Source of the DNA: an uncultured Dialister sp.
GTDB taxonomy: Bacteria > Bacillota > Negativicutes > Veillonellales > Dialisteraceae
DNA length: 64,000 nt
Direction of reading: 5' to 3'
Assembly: GCA_900541485.1 (NCBI GenBank)
Contig: UQJW01000003.1
Span: forward strand, 1-64,000
Position numbers and translations under genes: made by a program. Positions 33,193-41,603 of this stretch are shown here, piece by piece. Numbering within the stretch: the stretch's first letter is position 1; every line of letters begins with the position of its first letter. The notes below the pieces were generated by a model that made no database searches, was not told the DNA's origin, and was given only the letters and a program-made list of their open reading frames with translations.

Positions 33193-34036
33193 GACGAGAA
33201 AATTAGGAAAAGGACTGGAAGCTCTTTTCGGTGAAAGCAGCCGCGACAAAGAAGCGGAAATGATTTCCGTTTCCGTCATCGTTCCCAACGAATGGCAGCC
33301 GCGAAGAGAATTTGAAGAAAAAGCACTGCAGGGACTGGCAGATTCCATCAAAGAGCATGGCGTCGTGCAGCCCGTTATCGTAAGACCGAAAGAAGGCACG
33401 TTTGAACTTATCGCAGGAGAACGACGGCTCAGAGCCGCCCAGCTTGCGGGACTTTCGGAAATCCCCGCCCTGGTTCGTGACTATACCGATCAGGAGACGG
33501 CGGAAATCGCCTTGATAGAAAATCTCCAGAGAGAAGACCTGAATCCTTTGGAAGAAGGCCTTGCTTACAAGAGAATGATCGGCGAATACCGGTTTACCCA
33601 GGAAAAAATGGCGGAACTGGTAGGAAAAAGCCGCTCCTACGTAACCAATATGATCCGTCTTTTGGACCTTTGCGATGAAGTAAAAAATATGGTCATCGAA
33701 AGAAAAATCACGGCAGGACAGGCAAGACCCCTTCTCGGACTGAGTAATGCGGCCGAACAGATTGCCCTGGCACGGCGCATTATCGAAGAAGACCTTTCCG
33801 CCCGCCGGGTTGAAGAAATTTTACGGACCGGAAAAGAACGGAAAAAACCGCGTCCCGTGAACAGAGCCGATGCCTATATCCGTGACCTGGAAGAACAACT
33901 TGTCATGGCGGTAGGCGCCAGAGTCCGTATCAAAGTGGGCAAAGGAAAAAACAGCCACCGCGGTACGATTTCCATTGCCTTTAAAAACGACGGTGAATTT
34001 GAACGGATTACAAAACTTCTGAAACAGGGAGAATAA
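33185..34036 (+). CDS. parB: Chromosome partitioning protein ParB (Spo0J)
   Basis: 283 aa from GTG 33185 with GGGAGG upstream. The short KLGKGLEALFG start is the ParA-interacting tail. VSVIVPNEWQPRREFEEKAL and the GERRLRAAQLAGL box belong to the CTPase/ParB domain. IENLQREDLNPLEEGLAYKR and a helix-turn-helix (FTQEKMAELVGKSRSYVTNM) contact parS; a C-terminal dimer domain follows. It is translationally coupled to parA. Four parS-like palindromes lie within 10 kb. Confidence 0.95.
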   Translation: MSKTRKLGKGLEALFGESSRDKEAEMISVSVIVPNEWQPRREFEEKALQGLADSIKEHGVVQPVIVRPKEGTFELIAGERRLRAAQLAGLSEIPALVRDYTDQETAEIALIENLQREDLNPLEEGLAYKRMIGEYRFTQEKMAELVGKSRSYVTNMIRLLDLCDEVKNMVIERKITAGQARPLLGLSNAAEQIALARRIIEEDLSARRVEEILRTGKERKKPRPVNRADAYIRDLEEQLVMAVGARVRIKVGKGKNSHRGTISIAFKNDGEFERITKLLKQGE

Positions 34037-34039
34037 GAA

Positions 34040-34633
34040 ATGGATATTTTTAACTTTACCATCAATTACCAACTGGTCCTTTCCGTAGTAGGTACCATTC
34101 TTTGTCTGTTTCTCCTTTTTCTGATACTCCAGTTCATCTGGCTCCGCACCAAAGTAAACAGACTCTACAAAAAATACAAATATTTCATGGCAGGAGAAGA
34201 CGGAGGCTCTCTGGAACTCAAACTCTCCACGGAACTGAGAGAACTCCGGGAAATGATAGAAGCCTCACAAAGCATGCTCCACCAGCAGGAACTCCTGGCG
34301 ACCATGCAGCTCCAGTCATTCCAGAAAATCGGACTTATCCGCTACGATGCCTTTGACGAAACGGGAGACAAACTGTCCTTCTCGCTCACCCTCATGGACG
34401 GAAGAAATAACGGCTTTGTCATCTCTTCTCTCTCGGGAAACGATGCCTCCCGTATCTATGCGAAACAGATTCATAACGGCCAGTGCAGAGAATCCCTCTC
34501 TTCCGAAGAAGCGGAAAGCATCCGCATGGCACTGAATACACTCATGCCCGATATGGCGGCACGGGTCAAAGATGGGGTAGCGGAAAACGAAAAAGAAGAC
34601 GCACAACGAATTGACAGAAAAGAAAAGAATTAA
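34040..34633 (+). CDS. DUF4446 family membrane-anchored protein
   Basis: 197 aa. One N-terminal membrane segment (LVLSVVGTILCLFLLFLILQ, about residues 12-33) precedes a cytoplasmic helix (YKKYKYFMAG, ELRELREMIEASQSML) and a domain with IGLIRYDAFDETGDKLSFSL and GFVISSLSGNDASRIYAKQI. This is DUF4446, a function-unknown family regularly placed after parB in Firmicutes. It starts 3 bases after the parB stop, so it is part of the par operon. Confidence 0.85.
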   Translation: MDIFNFTINYQLVLSVVGTILCLFLLFLILQFIWLRTKVNRLYKKYKYFMAGEDGGSLELKLSTELRELREMIEASQSMLHQQELLATMQLQSFQKIGLIRYDAFDETGDKLSFSLTLMDGRNNGFVISSLSGNDASRIYAKQIHNGQCRESLSSEEAESIRMALNTLMPDMAARVKDGVAENEKEDAQRIDRKEKN

Positions 34634-34654
34634 AATAAGACAGGCAGGTTTTTT

Positions 34655-35569
34655 ATGATTAAAGAAGAAAACCGGGAAACAGGACAGACAACACTGGTTT
34701 TTGATAAAAAAGAAATAAAAAACATAAAAATAGCCACCGCTCTGGCAGGTACGCTTTGGATACTCTCCATAGCCGCCGCGCTCTGGGCTGTTTTCAGCAT
34801 GCAGTCCCTCAAAGAAGAAAATGCTCTCTACCAAAGCCAACTCAAACTTGCGGGAGAAAAAATGAATGCCCTCGAACGGAAAACACAAGCGGTAGAAAAA
34901 ATCAGCGGCCAGATACAGGAACTCCTGAAAAACCAGGAAAACCCCGAAGGAAACGGAGGCGGCACAGGCGGTGCGGCGACCGTACCGGACATAGAAAAAA
35001 AGGAAATACAGGGTGAAACAGAAAAAGACTACAAAACCCCGGGTGACCTTTTAAAAGGAATGCTCCGCCTTGACGAACGACTGGATAAACAACTCAAACT
35101 CATTATTTCCTTCCGTCCGGAAATCATGCACCAAACCAGCCGGGCCTTTCACGCCATTTACAACGCAAAGCCCGACACCCCCGACATATGGCCTGCAAAA
35201 GGAAATATTTCCAGCTACTACGGATACCGGCAGTCCCCCTTCGGCTACGGCACCGCTTTCCACGAAGGTGTCGATATAGCCGGTGACTACGGAGATCCCG
35301 TTTCCGCAACGGCAGATGGAATCGTCACCCAATCAGGCTGGGTAAGCGGTTACGGCTACCTGGTAGAAATAAAACACAGCAACGGAATCTCCACCCGCTA
35401 CGGGCATAACTCTGTCATCTTCGTACAAGAAGGACAAAAAATAGAAAAAGGCGCAGTCATAGCTCTCATGGGAAGCACGGGAAACAGCACGGGTCCCCAC
35501 TGCCACTACGAAGTAAGAATCAACGGCGACTCCGTAGATCCCATCTACTTTCTCCCCATAAAAAAATAA
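34655..35569 (+). CDS. M23 family metallopeptidase (LytM domain), envelope-bound
   Basis: 304 aa. An N-terminal cytoplasmic stretch of about 27 residues is followed by one membrane segment (ATALAGTLWILSIAAALWAV), a coiled coil (about residues 50-95) and a linker. The C-terminal M23 domain starts near 180: GYRQSPFGYGTAFHEGVDIA with the first metal His and Asp, and GPHCHYEVRING with the HxH pair. It would cut or regulate cutting of peptidoglycan cross-links from the periplasmic side; both metal motifs are complete, so it is probably active. It is the last gene of the parA operon and is followed by a terminator. Confidence 0.88.
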   Translation: MIKEENRETGQTTLVFDKKEIKNIKIATALAGTLWILSIAAALWAVFSMQSLKEENALYQSQLKLAGEKMNALERKTQAVEKISGQIQELLKNQENPEGNGGGTGGAATVPDIEKKEIQGETEKDYKTPGDLLKGMLRLDERLDKQLKLIISFRPEIMHQTSRAFHAIYNAKPDTPDIWPAKGNISSYYGYRQSPFGYGTAFHEGVDIAGDYGDPVSATADGIVTQSGWVSGYGYLVEIKHSNGISTRYGHNSVIFVQEGQKIEKGAVIALMGSTGNSTGPHCHYEVRINGDSVDPIYFLPIKK

Positions 35570-35577
35570 AAGAAACG

Positions 35578-35613
35578 AAATATCTGTTTTCCTAAAAAAA
35601 GACAGATATTTTT
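35578..35613 (+). terminator. Terminator of the par operon
   Basis: AAATATCTGT and ACAGATATTT pair around a TTTTCCTAAAAAAAG loop, followed by T. It marks the end of parA-parB-DUF4446-M23. Confidence 0.7.
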
Positions 35614-35659
35614 TATGCCCGGAAACAAAAAAATAAGTATAGACAAAACAAAAAATATG

Positions 35660-36560
35660 GAAATGACGCACATAAAAAAGCCGCTCCCCGGACACGGGAA
35701 GCAAGCGTGAGCAGAAAGGTAAAAATAGATAATAAGTCTGAGCAAAAGCGAAAAATACCAAAATGACTCAACTAGAAAGCCGTCCCTGCACACGGGGAAG
35801 GTGTCAACCGACAGGTTGACGGAAGGGGCAAGTATGAGCAGAAACAATAGAATAGAAAATAAGTATGAGGAAAACGAAAAAACGATTCTGACCTGTGTAC
35901 GCAAGCATGCCCCTATCGCCTCGCAGGCTCGGCACTTCCCTCCGCGTTCGGGGGAAGCTTACATTAAGGAAAAAGAATTCATAGTTTTTAAAATGTATTA
36001 CTTGATTGTTGCGATAAACGATAAAATGCTAACCGTAAGCCGTCCCCGCTTGTCGGGGAAGGTGTCAGCGAAGCTGACGGAAGGGGTAAGCGCGAGCAGA
36101 AACGAAAGAATAGTTTCTTATAAAATGGTAGTAACTACCTGCCTGTCATTCTTGAACGAAGGAAAAATGCGGTCAGGAACAGAGAAATAAAAAAGTACGA
36201 GGTAGAGTGAAGAATCTAGGCAAAGAATACGGGTAAATACACTTTTTGAGATTATCCTATGCCGGATTCTTCGCTAAGAGTCACATGATGTTTTTTCTCC
36301 TGTCATCATTCCTGTTTTGCCCACCGCTCAAGAATGACGGCACGAGTGAATTCGTTTTCGAGAAGCAGTAAATAACTTTTGGCCCAAAAAGAAAAGCACA
36401 GGAAATGTAAGCCGTCCCCGCTTGTCGGGAAGCAAGCGAACCACTTTTCGAGGAGCGGAGCGACGCTGTAAAAGTGTGTGAGACGCTTTGCCTTGGCTAA
36501 GGTGGCGGCGGTAGACGTCGGAAGGGGCAAGTATGAGCAGGAACGGAAAAACAGTTTTTA
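35660..36560. repeat. Composite intergenic repeat cluster 2
   Basis: Module A begins at 35,779, 36,040 and 36,410, the last with the ~70-nt insert (about 36,430-36,500). Module B spans about 35,890-35,983. C-type (about 36,135-36,220) and D-type (about 36,245-36,370) elements lie between. A degenerate A copy is at about 35,672. No gene is seen between 35,614 and 36,885 apart from the parS-like site and the symporter promoter. Confidence 0.8.
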
Positions 36561-36602
36561 GTTCGGAAGAAGACCAAGAAAGAATTTTTGTTTTTCCCTT
36601 CT

Positions 36603-36618
36603 TATTTCACGTGAAACG
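36603..36618. promoter_or_regulatory. parS-like ParB site 4
   Basis: TATTTCACGTGAAACG keeps the central TTTCACGTGAAAC of parS and differs at positions 2 and 16 of the consensus. About 2.6 kb from the end of parB. Confidence 0.75.
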
Positions 36619-36827
36619 TAAAAAATGATGCTGACGGAAAAGGGAATCCTTTGTATTTTGATGTAAAAAAAGGAAAATTCCTTTGTTTATTTTTTTAATT
36701 TTTTCAAAAAATTTTCTTTTTCTCTATATTCCCAAAATTAGGGGATTTTTCTTTAAAAGTGGGTCATAATTTGGTCATAATATTTTTGACATAGGCGGAA
36801 AAGTTCGATAATTTCGGACAAATTTCA

Positions 36828-36856
36828 TTGTGCATGCCTTTAAGATATAGTATAAT
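36828..36856 (+). promoter_or_regulatory. Promoter of the dicarboxylate/amino-acid symporter
   Basis: TTGTGC (36828-36833), 17 bases, TATAAT (36851-36856), placed 30 bases before the start codon, with AGGAGG at 36873-36878. Confidence 0.5.
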
Positions 36857-36885
36857 AGAAAAAATTTATTTTAGGAGGAAAAGCG

Positions 36886-38106
36886 ATGAATTTATCCGTA
36901 CAAATTTTTGCTTCTCTTGTGCTTTCCGTCGTAGTCGGGCTGTTTCTTGGAGATTCTGCCGTTGTGCCGGTGAAGACATGGATTGCTCCTGTAGGAACCA
37001 TGTTTATCAATCTCATTAAAATGATGATTGTTCCTGTCGTTCTCTGCTCTCTCATTGTAGGTATGACATCTATGGGAGATATGAAAAAGCTCGGCCGGAT
37101 CGGAATCAAAACCGTTGCTTTTTATATGGTAACTACGGCGATTGCCATTGTTATCGGTTTCAGTGTTGCCGGCGTTATCGAGCCGGGCGTGGGTATGGCT
37201 CTTCCTGCGGAGGCCGCTCCGAAAGTCAAGGAAGCACCGAGCATTATGCAGGTTTTTGTCAATATGATTCCTAAGAATCCTATTGAATCGATGGCAAAAG
37301 CAGATATTTTACCGGTCATCGTATTTGCTCTTTTTATCGGGGCAGGCATTATTTCTGTCGGCGGTAAAAAGGGAGCACTTCTTATCAATGTCTTTGATTC
37401 GGGAGCTGAGGTGTGCTATAAAGTCATCGCTATGATTATGCGCCTTGCTCCTATCGGCGTATTCTGTCTTCTTCTTCCCGTGGTCGTGCAGAACGGTCCT
37501 AAAGTACTTCTTCCGCTTCTTTCCGTCATCATGGCCATGGCGGTGGGCAGTATCATTCATGCCGTGATTGTCTATTCGGGAATTGCTGCCGCTGTGGGAC
37601 ATATGAGTCCCGTGAAATTTTTCCGCGGTATGGCGGAAGCGATGGTCATTGCTTTTACCACCTGTTCATCGGCAGGTACGCTCCCGGTCAATATGAAAAA
37701 TATCCAGGAAAAATTGGGAGTCAAGCGGGATATTGCCTCTTTCATTCTTCCGCTCGGTGCCACGATTAATATGGACGGCACAGCGCTCTACATGGGCGTC
37801 TGCTCCTTATTTATCGCCAATGTGTATAATATTCCCCTCACCGTGGATCAGATGATGCTCATCATTCTCACAGGGACACTCGCGTCCATCGGTACGGCAG
37901 GCGTTCCCGGTGCGGGTCTCATCATGCTGGCCATGGTTCTCCAGTCCGTCGGACTTCCTATGGAAGGGCTTGCCCTGGTAGCCGGTATCGACCGCGTACT
38001 TGATATGTTCCGCACGACCTTGAATATTACAGGTGATGCCGCTGTGGCAGTTGCTATCGATGCGACGGAAAAAACCGTACCGACCACATTGGAAATCCAC
38101 GAATAA
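36886..38106 (+). CDS. Dicarboxylate/amino acid:cation symporter (DAACS family)
   Basis: 406 aa, about eight membrane helices plus two re-entrant loops as in GltP. The family motifs are present: the serine-rich loop FTTCSSAGTLPVNM near residue 262 and FILPLGATINMDGTALYMGV near 285, plus TLASIGTAGVPGAGLIMLAM with the second hairpin loop. It takes up glutamate, aspartate, serine/threonine or C4-dicarboxylates with Na+ or H+; the substrate cannot be decided from sequence alone. AGGAGG precedes the ATG. Monocistronic. Confidence 0.9.
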   Translation: MNLSVQIFASLVLSVVVGLFLGDSAVVPVKTWIAPVGTMFINLIKMMIVPVVLCSLIVGMTSMGDMKKLGRIGIKTVAFYMVTTAIAIVIGFSVAGVIEPGVGMALPAEAAPKVKEAPSIMQVFVNMIPKNPIESMAKADILPVIVFALFIGAGIISVGGKKGALLINVFDSGAEVCYKVIAMIMRLAPIGVFCLLLPVVVQNGPKVLLPLLSVIMAMAVGSIIHAVIVYSGIAAAVGHMSPVKFFRGMAEAMVIAFTTCSSAGTLPVNMKNIQEKLGVKRDIASFILPLGATINMDGTALYMGVCSLFIANVYNIPLTVDQMMLIILTGTLASIGTAGVPGAGLIMLAMVLQSVGLPMEGLALVAGIDRVLDMFRTTLNITGDAAVAVAIDATEKTVPTTLEIHE

Positions 38107-38354
38107 AATCTTTTTTCCGGGTCCGCCGTTCCGTTTTTATAACAAGGCGGCCGTAAAGCGAATAAAGGAAGCCGTTTGCAGATAAAAAAATAATAAGCAT
38201 ACCGCTGTCATGAAAACGGCGGAAACAGAAAGAAAAGGGAAAATCATAACTTAACAGAGGAGTCATGAGATAAAGTAATAAAAAACCGATATTTGTATGC
38301 TTAAAAAATATTATACAATTAAAAAATTATCCAGTATAATACATGTACACTAAT

Positions 38355-38556
38355 TTGGATGATGTATACGGAAAAAGACAATTGTCTGCCGAAGGAGTAA
38401 CACTATCAGGCGTTCGAAGGGGATTTCCCCGGGTAACACGAAACCGTGTACGGACATAACTCTGGAGAGATCCATATAAGGACGCCGAAGGGGCAGGGGT
38501 GCAGGGAAGAGTAGTCGTTGCATTCTAATCTCTCAGGCAAAAGGACAGAGTCGGTG
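38355..38556 (+). ncRNA. Glycine riboswitch (tandem aptamers)
   Basis: The second aptamer is clear: ACTCTGGAGAGA at 38459-38470, GCCGAAGGGGCA, TCTCTCAGGCAAAAGGACAG at about 38529-38548. P1 is ACTCTG (38459-38464) with CAGAGT (38546-38551). A first, more divergent aptamer precedes it, with GCCGAAGGAGTAA, ATCAGGC and CGGAC between about 38,385 and 38,455. The 3' strand of P1 (CAGAGTCGG) can also pair with CCGGCTCTG, the 5' arm of the following terminator. Glycine binding would lock P1 and free the terminator, so glycine should switch the symporter gene off. Confidence 0.88.
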
Positions 38557-38575
38557 GGGATAGGGATTATTCCGG

Positions 38576-38616
38576 CCGGCTCTGCTTTTTTACCCGAAAA
38601 CAGAGCCGGTTTTTTG
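38576..38616 (+). terminator. Riboswitch-controlled terminator
   Basis: CCGGCTCTG (38576-38584) and CAGAGCCGG (38601-38609) form a perfect 9-bp stem followed by TTTTTTT, 44 bases before the symporter start codon. The stem is mutually exclusive with pairing of its 5' arm to the aptamer P1 strand. Confidence 0.85.
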
Positions 38617-38659
38617 TATCAGAAAAAGGATTTCATGTAAAAAAGATGGGAGTGGTACT

Positions 38660-40045
38660 ATGTTAGCTGATGTATTGAATCAGATCGATGCCATCGTATG
38701 GGGCCCCTGGCTCCTCGTTCTCCTCGTAGGCACCGGCGTATATCTGACGATTCGTCTGGGACTTATCCAGATGGTGAAATTACCGCGGGCCCTCAAGCTC
38801 ATCTTCTTCGCCAGAAATAAAGGTGACGGAGATATCGACAGCTTCAAAGCCCTCTGTACCGCTCTTGCCGCCACTGTAGGCACAGGAAATATTGTGGGCG
38901 TAGCGACTGCCATTAAGCTCGGCGGACCGGGTGCTCTCTTCTGGATGTGGGTCGCCGCCTTCTTCGGTATGGCGACCAAATACGCGGAAGGCTGCCTGGC
39001 CGTCAGATTCCGTTCTGTTGATGAAAACGGAAATATAGCCGGCGGACCGATGTACTACATCGAACAGGGACTCGGAAAAAAATGGAAACCCCTCGGCATG
39101 GCCTTTGCCTTCTTCGGTGTACTTACCGCCATGCTCGGCTCGGGAACGACCACCCAGGTCAATGCGATTACCCATTCTCTCAATGCATCGATGAATGTGC
39201 CGATCCTTTTGTCCGTAGCCGTTCTTACCATTCTTGTCGGAATTATCATTTTCGGAGGACTCCGCTCGATTTCCAAAGCGGCCGAAAAAATTGTGCCTGC
39301 CATGGCCGTTTTATACTTTATCACCACCGTGGCCCTTCTCGTCATCTTATATGACCAGCTGCCCCATGCCATTGCCCAGGTTATAGAAGGCGCTTTTAGC
39401 GGAACTGCCGCTGCAGGCGGATTTGCCGGTGCAGGCATCATGCTTGCCATCAGAAGTGGTATCGCCAGAGGACTTTTCTCCAACGAATCAGGTCTCGGGT
39501 CGGCCCCGATTGTAGCCGCTGCCGCTAAAACCAAATGGCCGGCCGAACAGGGACTCATCTCCATGACAGGTACATTCATTGACACCATCATCATTTGTAC
39601 CCTCACAGGCCTTACCATTATCGTGAGCGGTGCCTGGATGGGAGATACAAACGGTGCAGAGCTTACACAAGAAGCTTTTGCCAGCGGATTCGGAAGCATC
39701 GCACCGATTCTTCTTACCGTATCCCTTACACTTTTCGCATTTACCACCATTCTTGGTTGGAACTACTACGGCGAACGCTGCCTCGTCTACCTTGCAGGCG
39801 TCAAAGCCATTCCTTTTTACCGCGTTGCTTACGTCATCATTATTGCAGGCAGTGCATTCTTGCAGCTTGAAGAAATATGGGCTCTTGCCGACATAGTAAA
39901 CGGCCTCATGGCGATTCCGAACCTCATTGCCCTCTTGGGGCTCTCCGGCATTGTAGTCACAGAAACGAAAAAATACTTTCACCATTTGGAAATCCGTGAC
40001 GCCAAACTACTGGCCTACAAAGCAAGGCACATAGGGAAAAAATAA
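38660..40045 (+). CDS. Alanine/glycine:cation symporter (AGCS family)
   Basis: 461 aa, about 11 membrane helices. Family motifs: WGPWLLVLLVGTGVYLTIRL at the N-terminus, ALAATVGTGNIVGVATAI, GGPGALFWMWVAAFFGMATK, GGPMYYIEQGLG, and RGLFSNESGLGSAPIVAAAA near residue 270. It takes up alanine or glycine with sodium. The glycine riboswitch directly upstream strongly supports glycine as a substrate or signal. GGGAG precedes the ATG. Monocistronic with its own terminator. Confidence 0.93.
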   Translation: MLADVLNQIDAIVWGPWLLVLLVGTGVYLTIRLGLIQMVKLPRALKLIFFARNKGDGDIDSFKALCTALAATVGTGNIVGVATAIKLGGPGALFWMWVAAFFGMATKYAEGCLAVRFRSVDENGNIAGGPMYYIEQGLGKKWKPLGMAFAFFGVLTAMLGSGTTTQVNAITHSLNASMNVPILLSVAVLTILVGIIIFGGLRSISKAAEKIVPAMAVLYFITTVALLVILYDQLPHAIAQVIEGAFSGTAAAGGFAGAGIMLAIRSGIARGLFSNESGLGSAPIVAAAAKTKWPAEQGLISMTGTFIDTIIICTLTGLTIIVSGAWMGDTNGAELTQEAFASGFGSIAPILLTVSLTLFAFTTILGWNYYGERCLVYLAGVKAIPFYRVAYVIIIAGSAFLQLEEIWALADIVNGLMAIPNLIALLGLSGIVVTETKKYFHHLEIRDAKLLAYKARHIGKK

Positions 40046-40057
40046 AAGAAATAAAAT

Positions 40058-40092
40058 AAAGACCTCCCCAAACCAAGGCGGAGGTTTTTTTA
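40058..40092 (+). terminator. Terminator of the AGCS symporter gene
   Basis: GACCTCC and GGAGGTT pair around a loop containing CCAAACCAAGGC, followed by T's. Confidence 0.75.
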
Positions 40093-40119
40093 CGTGACAA
40101 AAGAACAAAAATAACGAAA

Positions 40120-41170
40120 TGACTCACACAAAAAAGCCGTCTCCGAGTTCGGGGGAAGCTGACACTAAGGAAAAAGAATTCATATTTTTATATGAGCAAA
40201 ACAAAAAAATAACGAAATGAATCATACCAAAAGCGTTTCTCACTTGATGGAAAATAAAGGAAAGCATGCAAGTTTTAAGCCGTCCCCGGATGACGGGAGG
40301 CAAGCGAACCACTTTTCGAGGAGCGAAGCGACGCTGTAAAAGCGTGTGAGACGCTTTGCCTTGGCTAAGGTGGCAGCACCAGCCGTCGGAAGGGGCAAGT
40401 GTGAGCAGAAACAAAAATACGGTTTTTACAGAGCGGCAGTAAATATCTGGCCTGTCATTCTTGAACGGTCGTAAAAAGGCAATTTGATTGTAATGGAATA
40501 AATAGAGTTGCCACTGAGTGAAGAATCCGGGCAGAGGTTACAAGATTTAAATGTTTTGACCTGTGTACGCAAACTTGCCCCTATCGCCTCGCAAAGCTCG
40601 GCACTTCCCTAGCCAAAGGCAAAGCGTCTTAGGGGGAAGCAACGGCTAAGGAAGAAAGAATTCATAGTTTTAAATTGTATTACTTACTTGTTTTGTCAAA
40701 AGAATAAGAAGCGTGAGCCGTCCCCGCTTGTCGGGGAAGGTGGCAGCGGATCCGTCGGAAGGGGCAAGAGTGAGCAGAAAGGTAAAAGAGTTTCTTACAA
40801 AACGGTATTAAATACCTGCCCGTCATTCTTGAACGGCGGTAAAAAGCGATCGGGAATAGAGAAACAAAAAGTACGGGGTAGAGTGAAGAATCTGGCAAAG
40901 GATATGGGTATTAATATTTTAACCTGTGTACGCAAACTTGCCCCTATCGCCTCGCCTTGCTCGGCACTTCCCTCCGTATGCGGGGGAAGCTGACACTAAG
41001 GAAGAAAAAATTCATAGTTTTAAATTGTATTACTTACTTGTTTTGTCAAAAAGAATGGAAACCGTAGGCCGTCCCCGGACACGGGGAAGGTGGCAACCGA
41101 TAGGTTGACGAAAGGGGCAAGTTGGAGCAGATCCACAAGAATGAAAATAGTGTGAGCAGAATCTCAAAAA
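40120..41170. repeat. Composite intergenic repeat cluster 3
   Basis: Module A begins at about 40,262 (with the insert, about 40,310-40,370), 40,712 and 41,068. Module B spans about 40,558-40,660 and 40,921-41,015. C-type elements follow the A modules at about 40,450 and 40,815. A hybrid unit at 40,136 starts like A and ends like B. No coding sequence is supported in this gap. Confidence 0.8.
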
Positions 41171-41212
41171 TGAATAATATGCATGTATAAAGACAAAGTA
41201 AAAAAGAGCATA

Positions 41213-41255
41213 AAAAAACAAAACACCCGCCAGGTGATGACAAGGTGTCTTGTTT
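41213..41255 (-). terminator. Minus-strand hairpin with T run
   Basis: Read on the minus strand, CAAGACACC and GGGTGTTTTG pair, followed by seven T. It lies behind the terminator of the short peptide gene and may be a second, backup terminator of that transcript. Confidence 0.6.
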
Positions 41256-41281
41256 GGGGGATACCGTCATAGTGACGATAT

Positions 41282-41322
41282 AAAAAACCGCAGACATCGC
41301 CATGACAGATCTGCGATTTTTA
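41282..41322 (-). terminator. Terminator of the 25-codon peptide gene
   Basis: On the minus strand CGCAGA and TCTGCG pair around a 15-base loop, followed by GTTTTTT, starting 7 bases after the peptide stop codon. Confidence 0.7.
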
Positions 41323-41328
41323 TCAAAG

Positions 41329-41406
41329 TTAGATAGAAAGTTCAAGAATAGCCCACGGCGGGGTGTCTTGTTCAGTCGTTACGGTTTCTTCATCAATATT
41401 CTCCAT
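41329..41406 (-). CDS. 25-residue peptide divergent from a radical SAM gene
   Basis: ATG 41406 is preceded on the minus strand by AAGGAAGGAAATC, a good ribosome site. The frame reads MENIDEETVTTEQDTPPWAI then LELSI and TAA, and a terminator follows at once. The peptide is acidic in its first 14 residues with a hydrophobic PPW-containing end, i.e. a leader-plus-core appearance. It is divergent from the radical SAM gene with 197 bases between the starts. Short length means the call rests on ribosome site, terminator and position. It could be a modified-peptide precursor, a leader peptide, or an unrelated small protein. Confidence 0.5.
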   Translation of the reverse strand: MENIDEETVTTEQDTPPWAILELSI

Positions 41407-41603
41407 GATTTCCTTCCTTTCTTAGCCTGTATTGTAGCAGGCATGACGGAAAATAAAAAATACCGGATTTACATATAAGTCATGCTTGACAGGAACTTCT
41501 GCAGAGAAATTATATTTGCTATAAAGAAATCGTATGGCAGAGTCAGGATTTTCCTTTTATAATAAAAGAAATCAGTAAAGGATGCAGATTAAAGGAGATT
41601 GTT

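Noticed and set aside
41221..41290. Second short peptide sharing AACAAGACACC with the 25-residue peptide gene
   Set aside because: No ribosome site before the possible ATG and the sequence forms a minus-strand terminator hairpin; the shared 11 bases may be chance.
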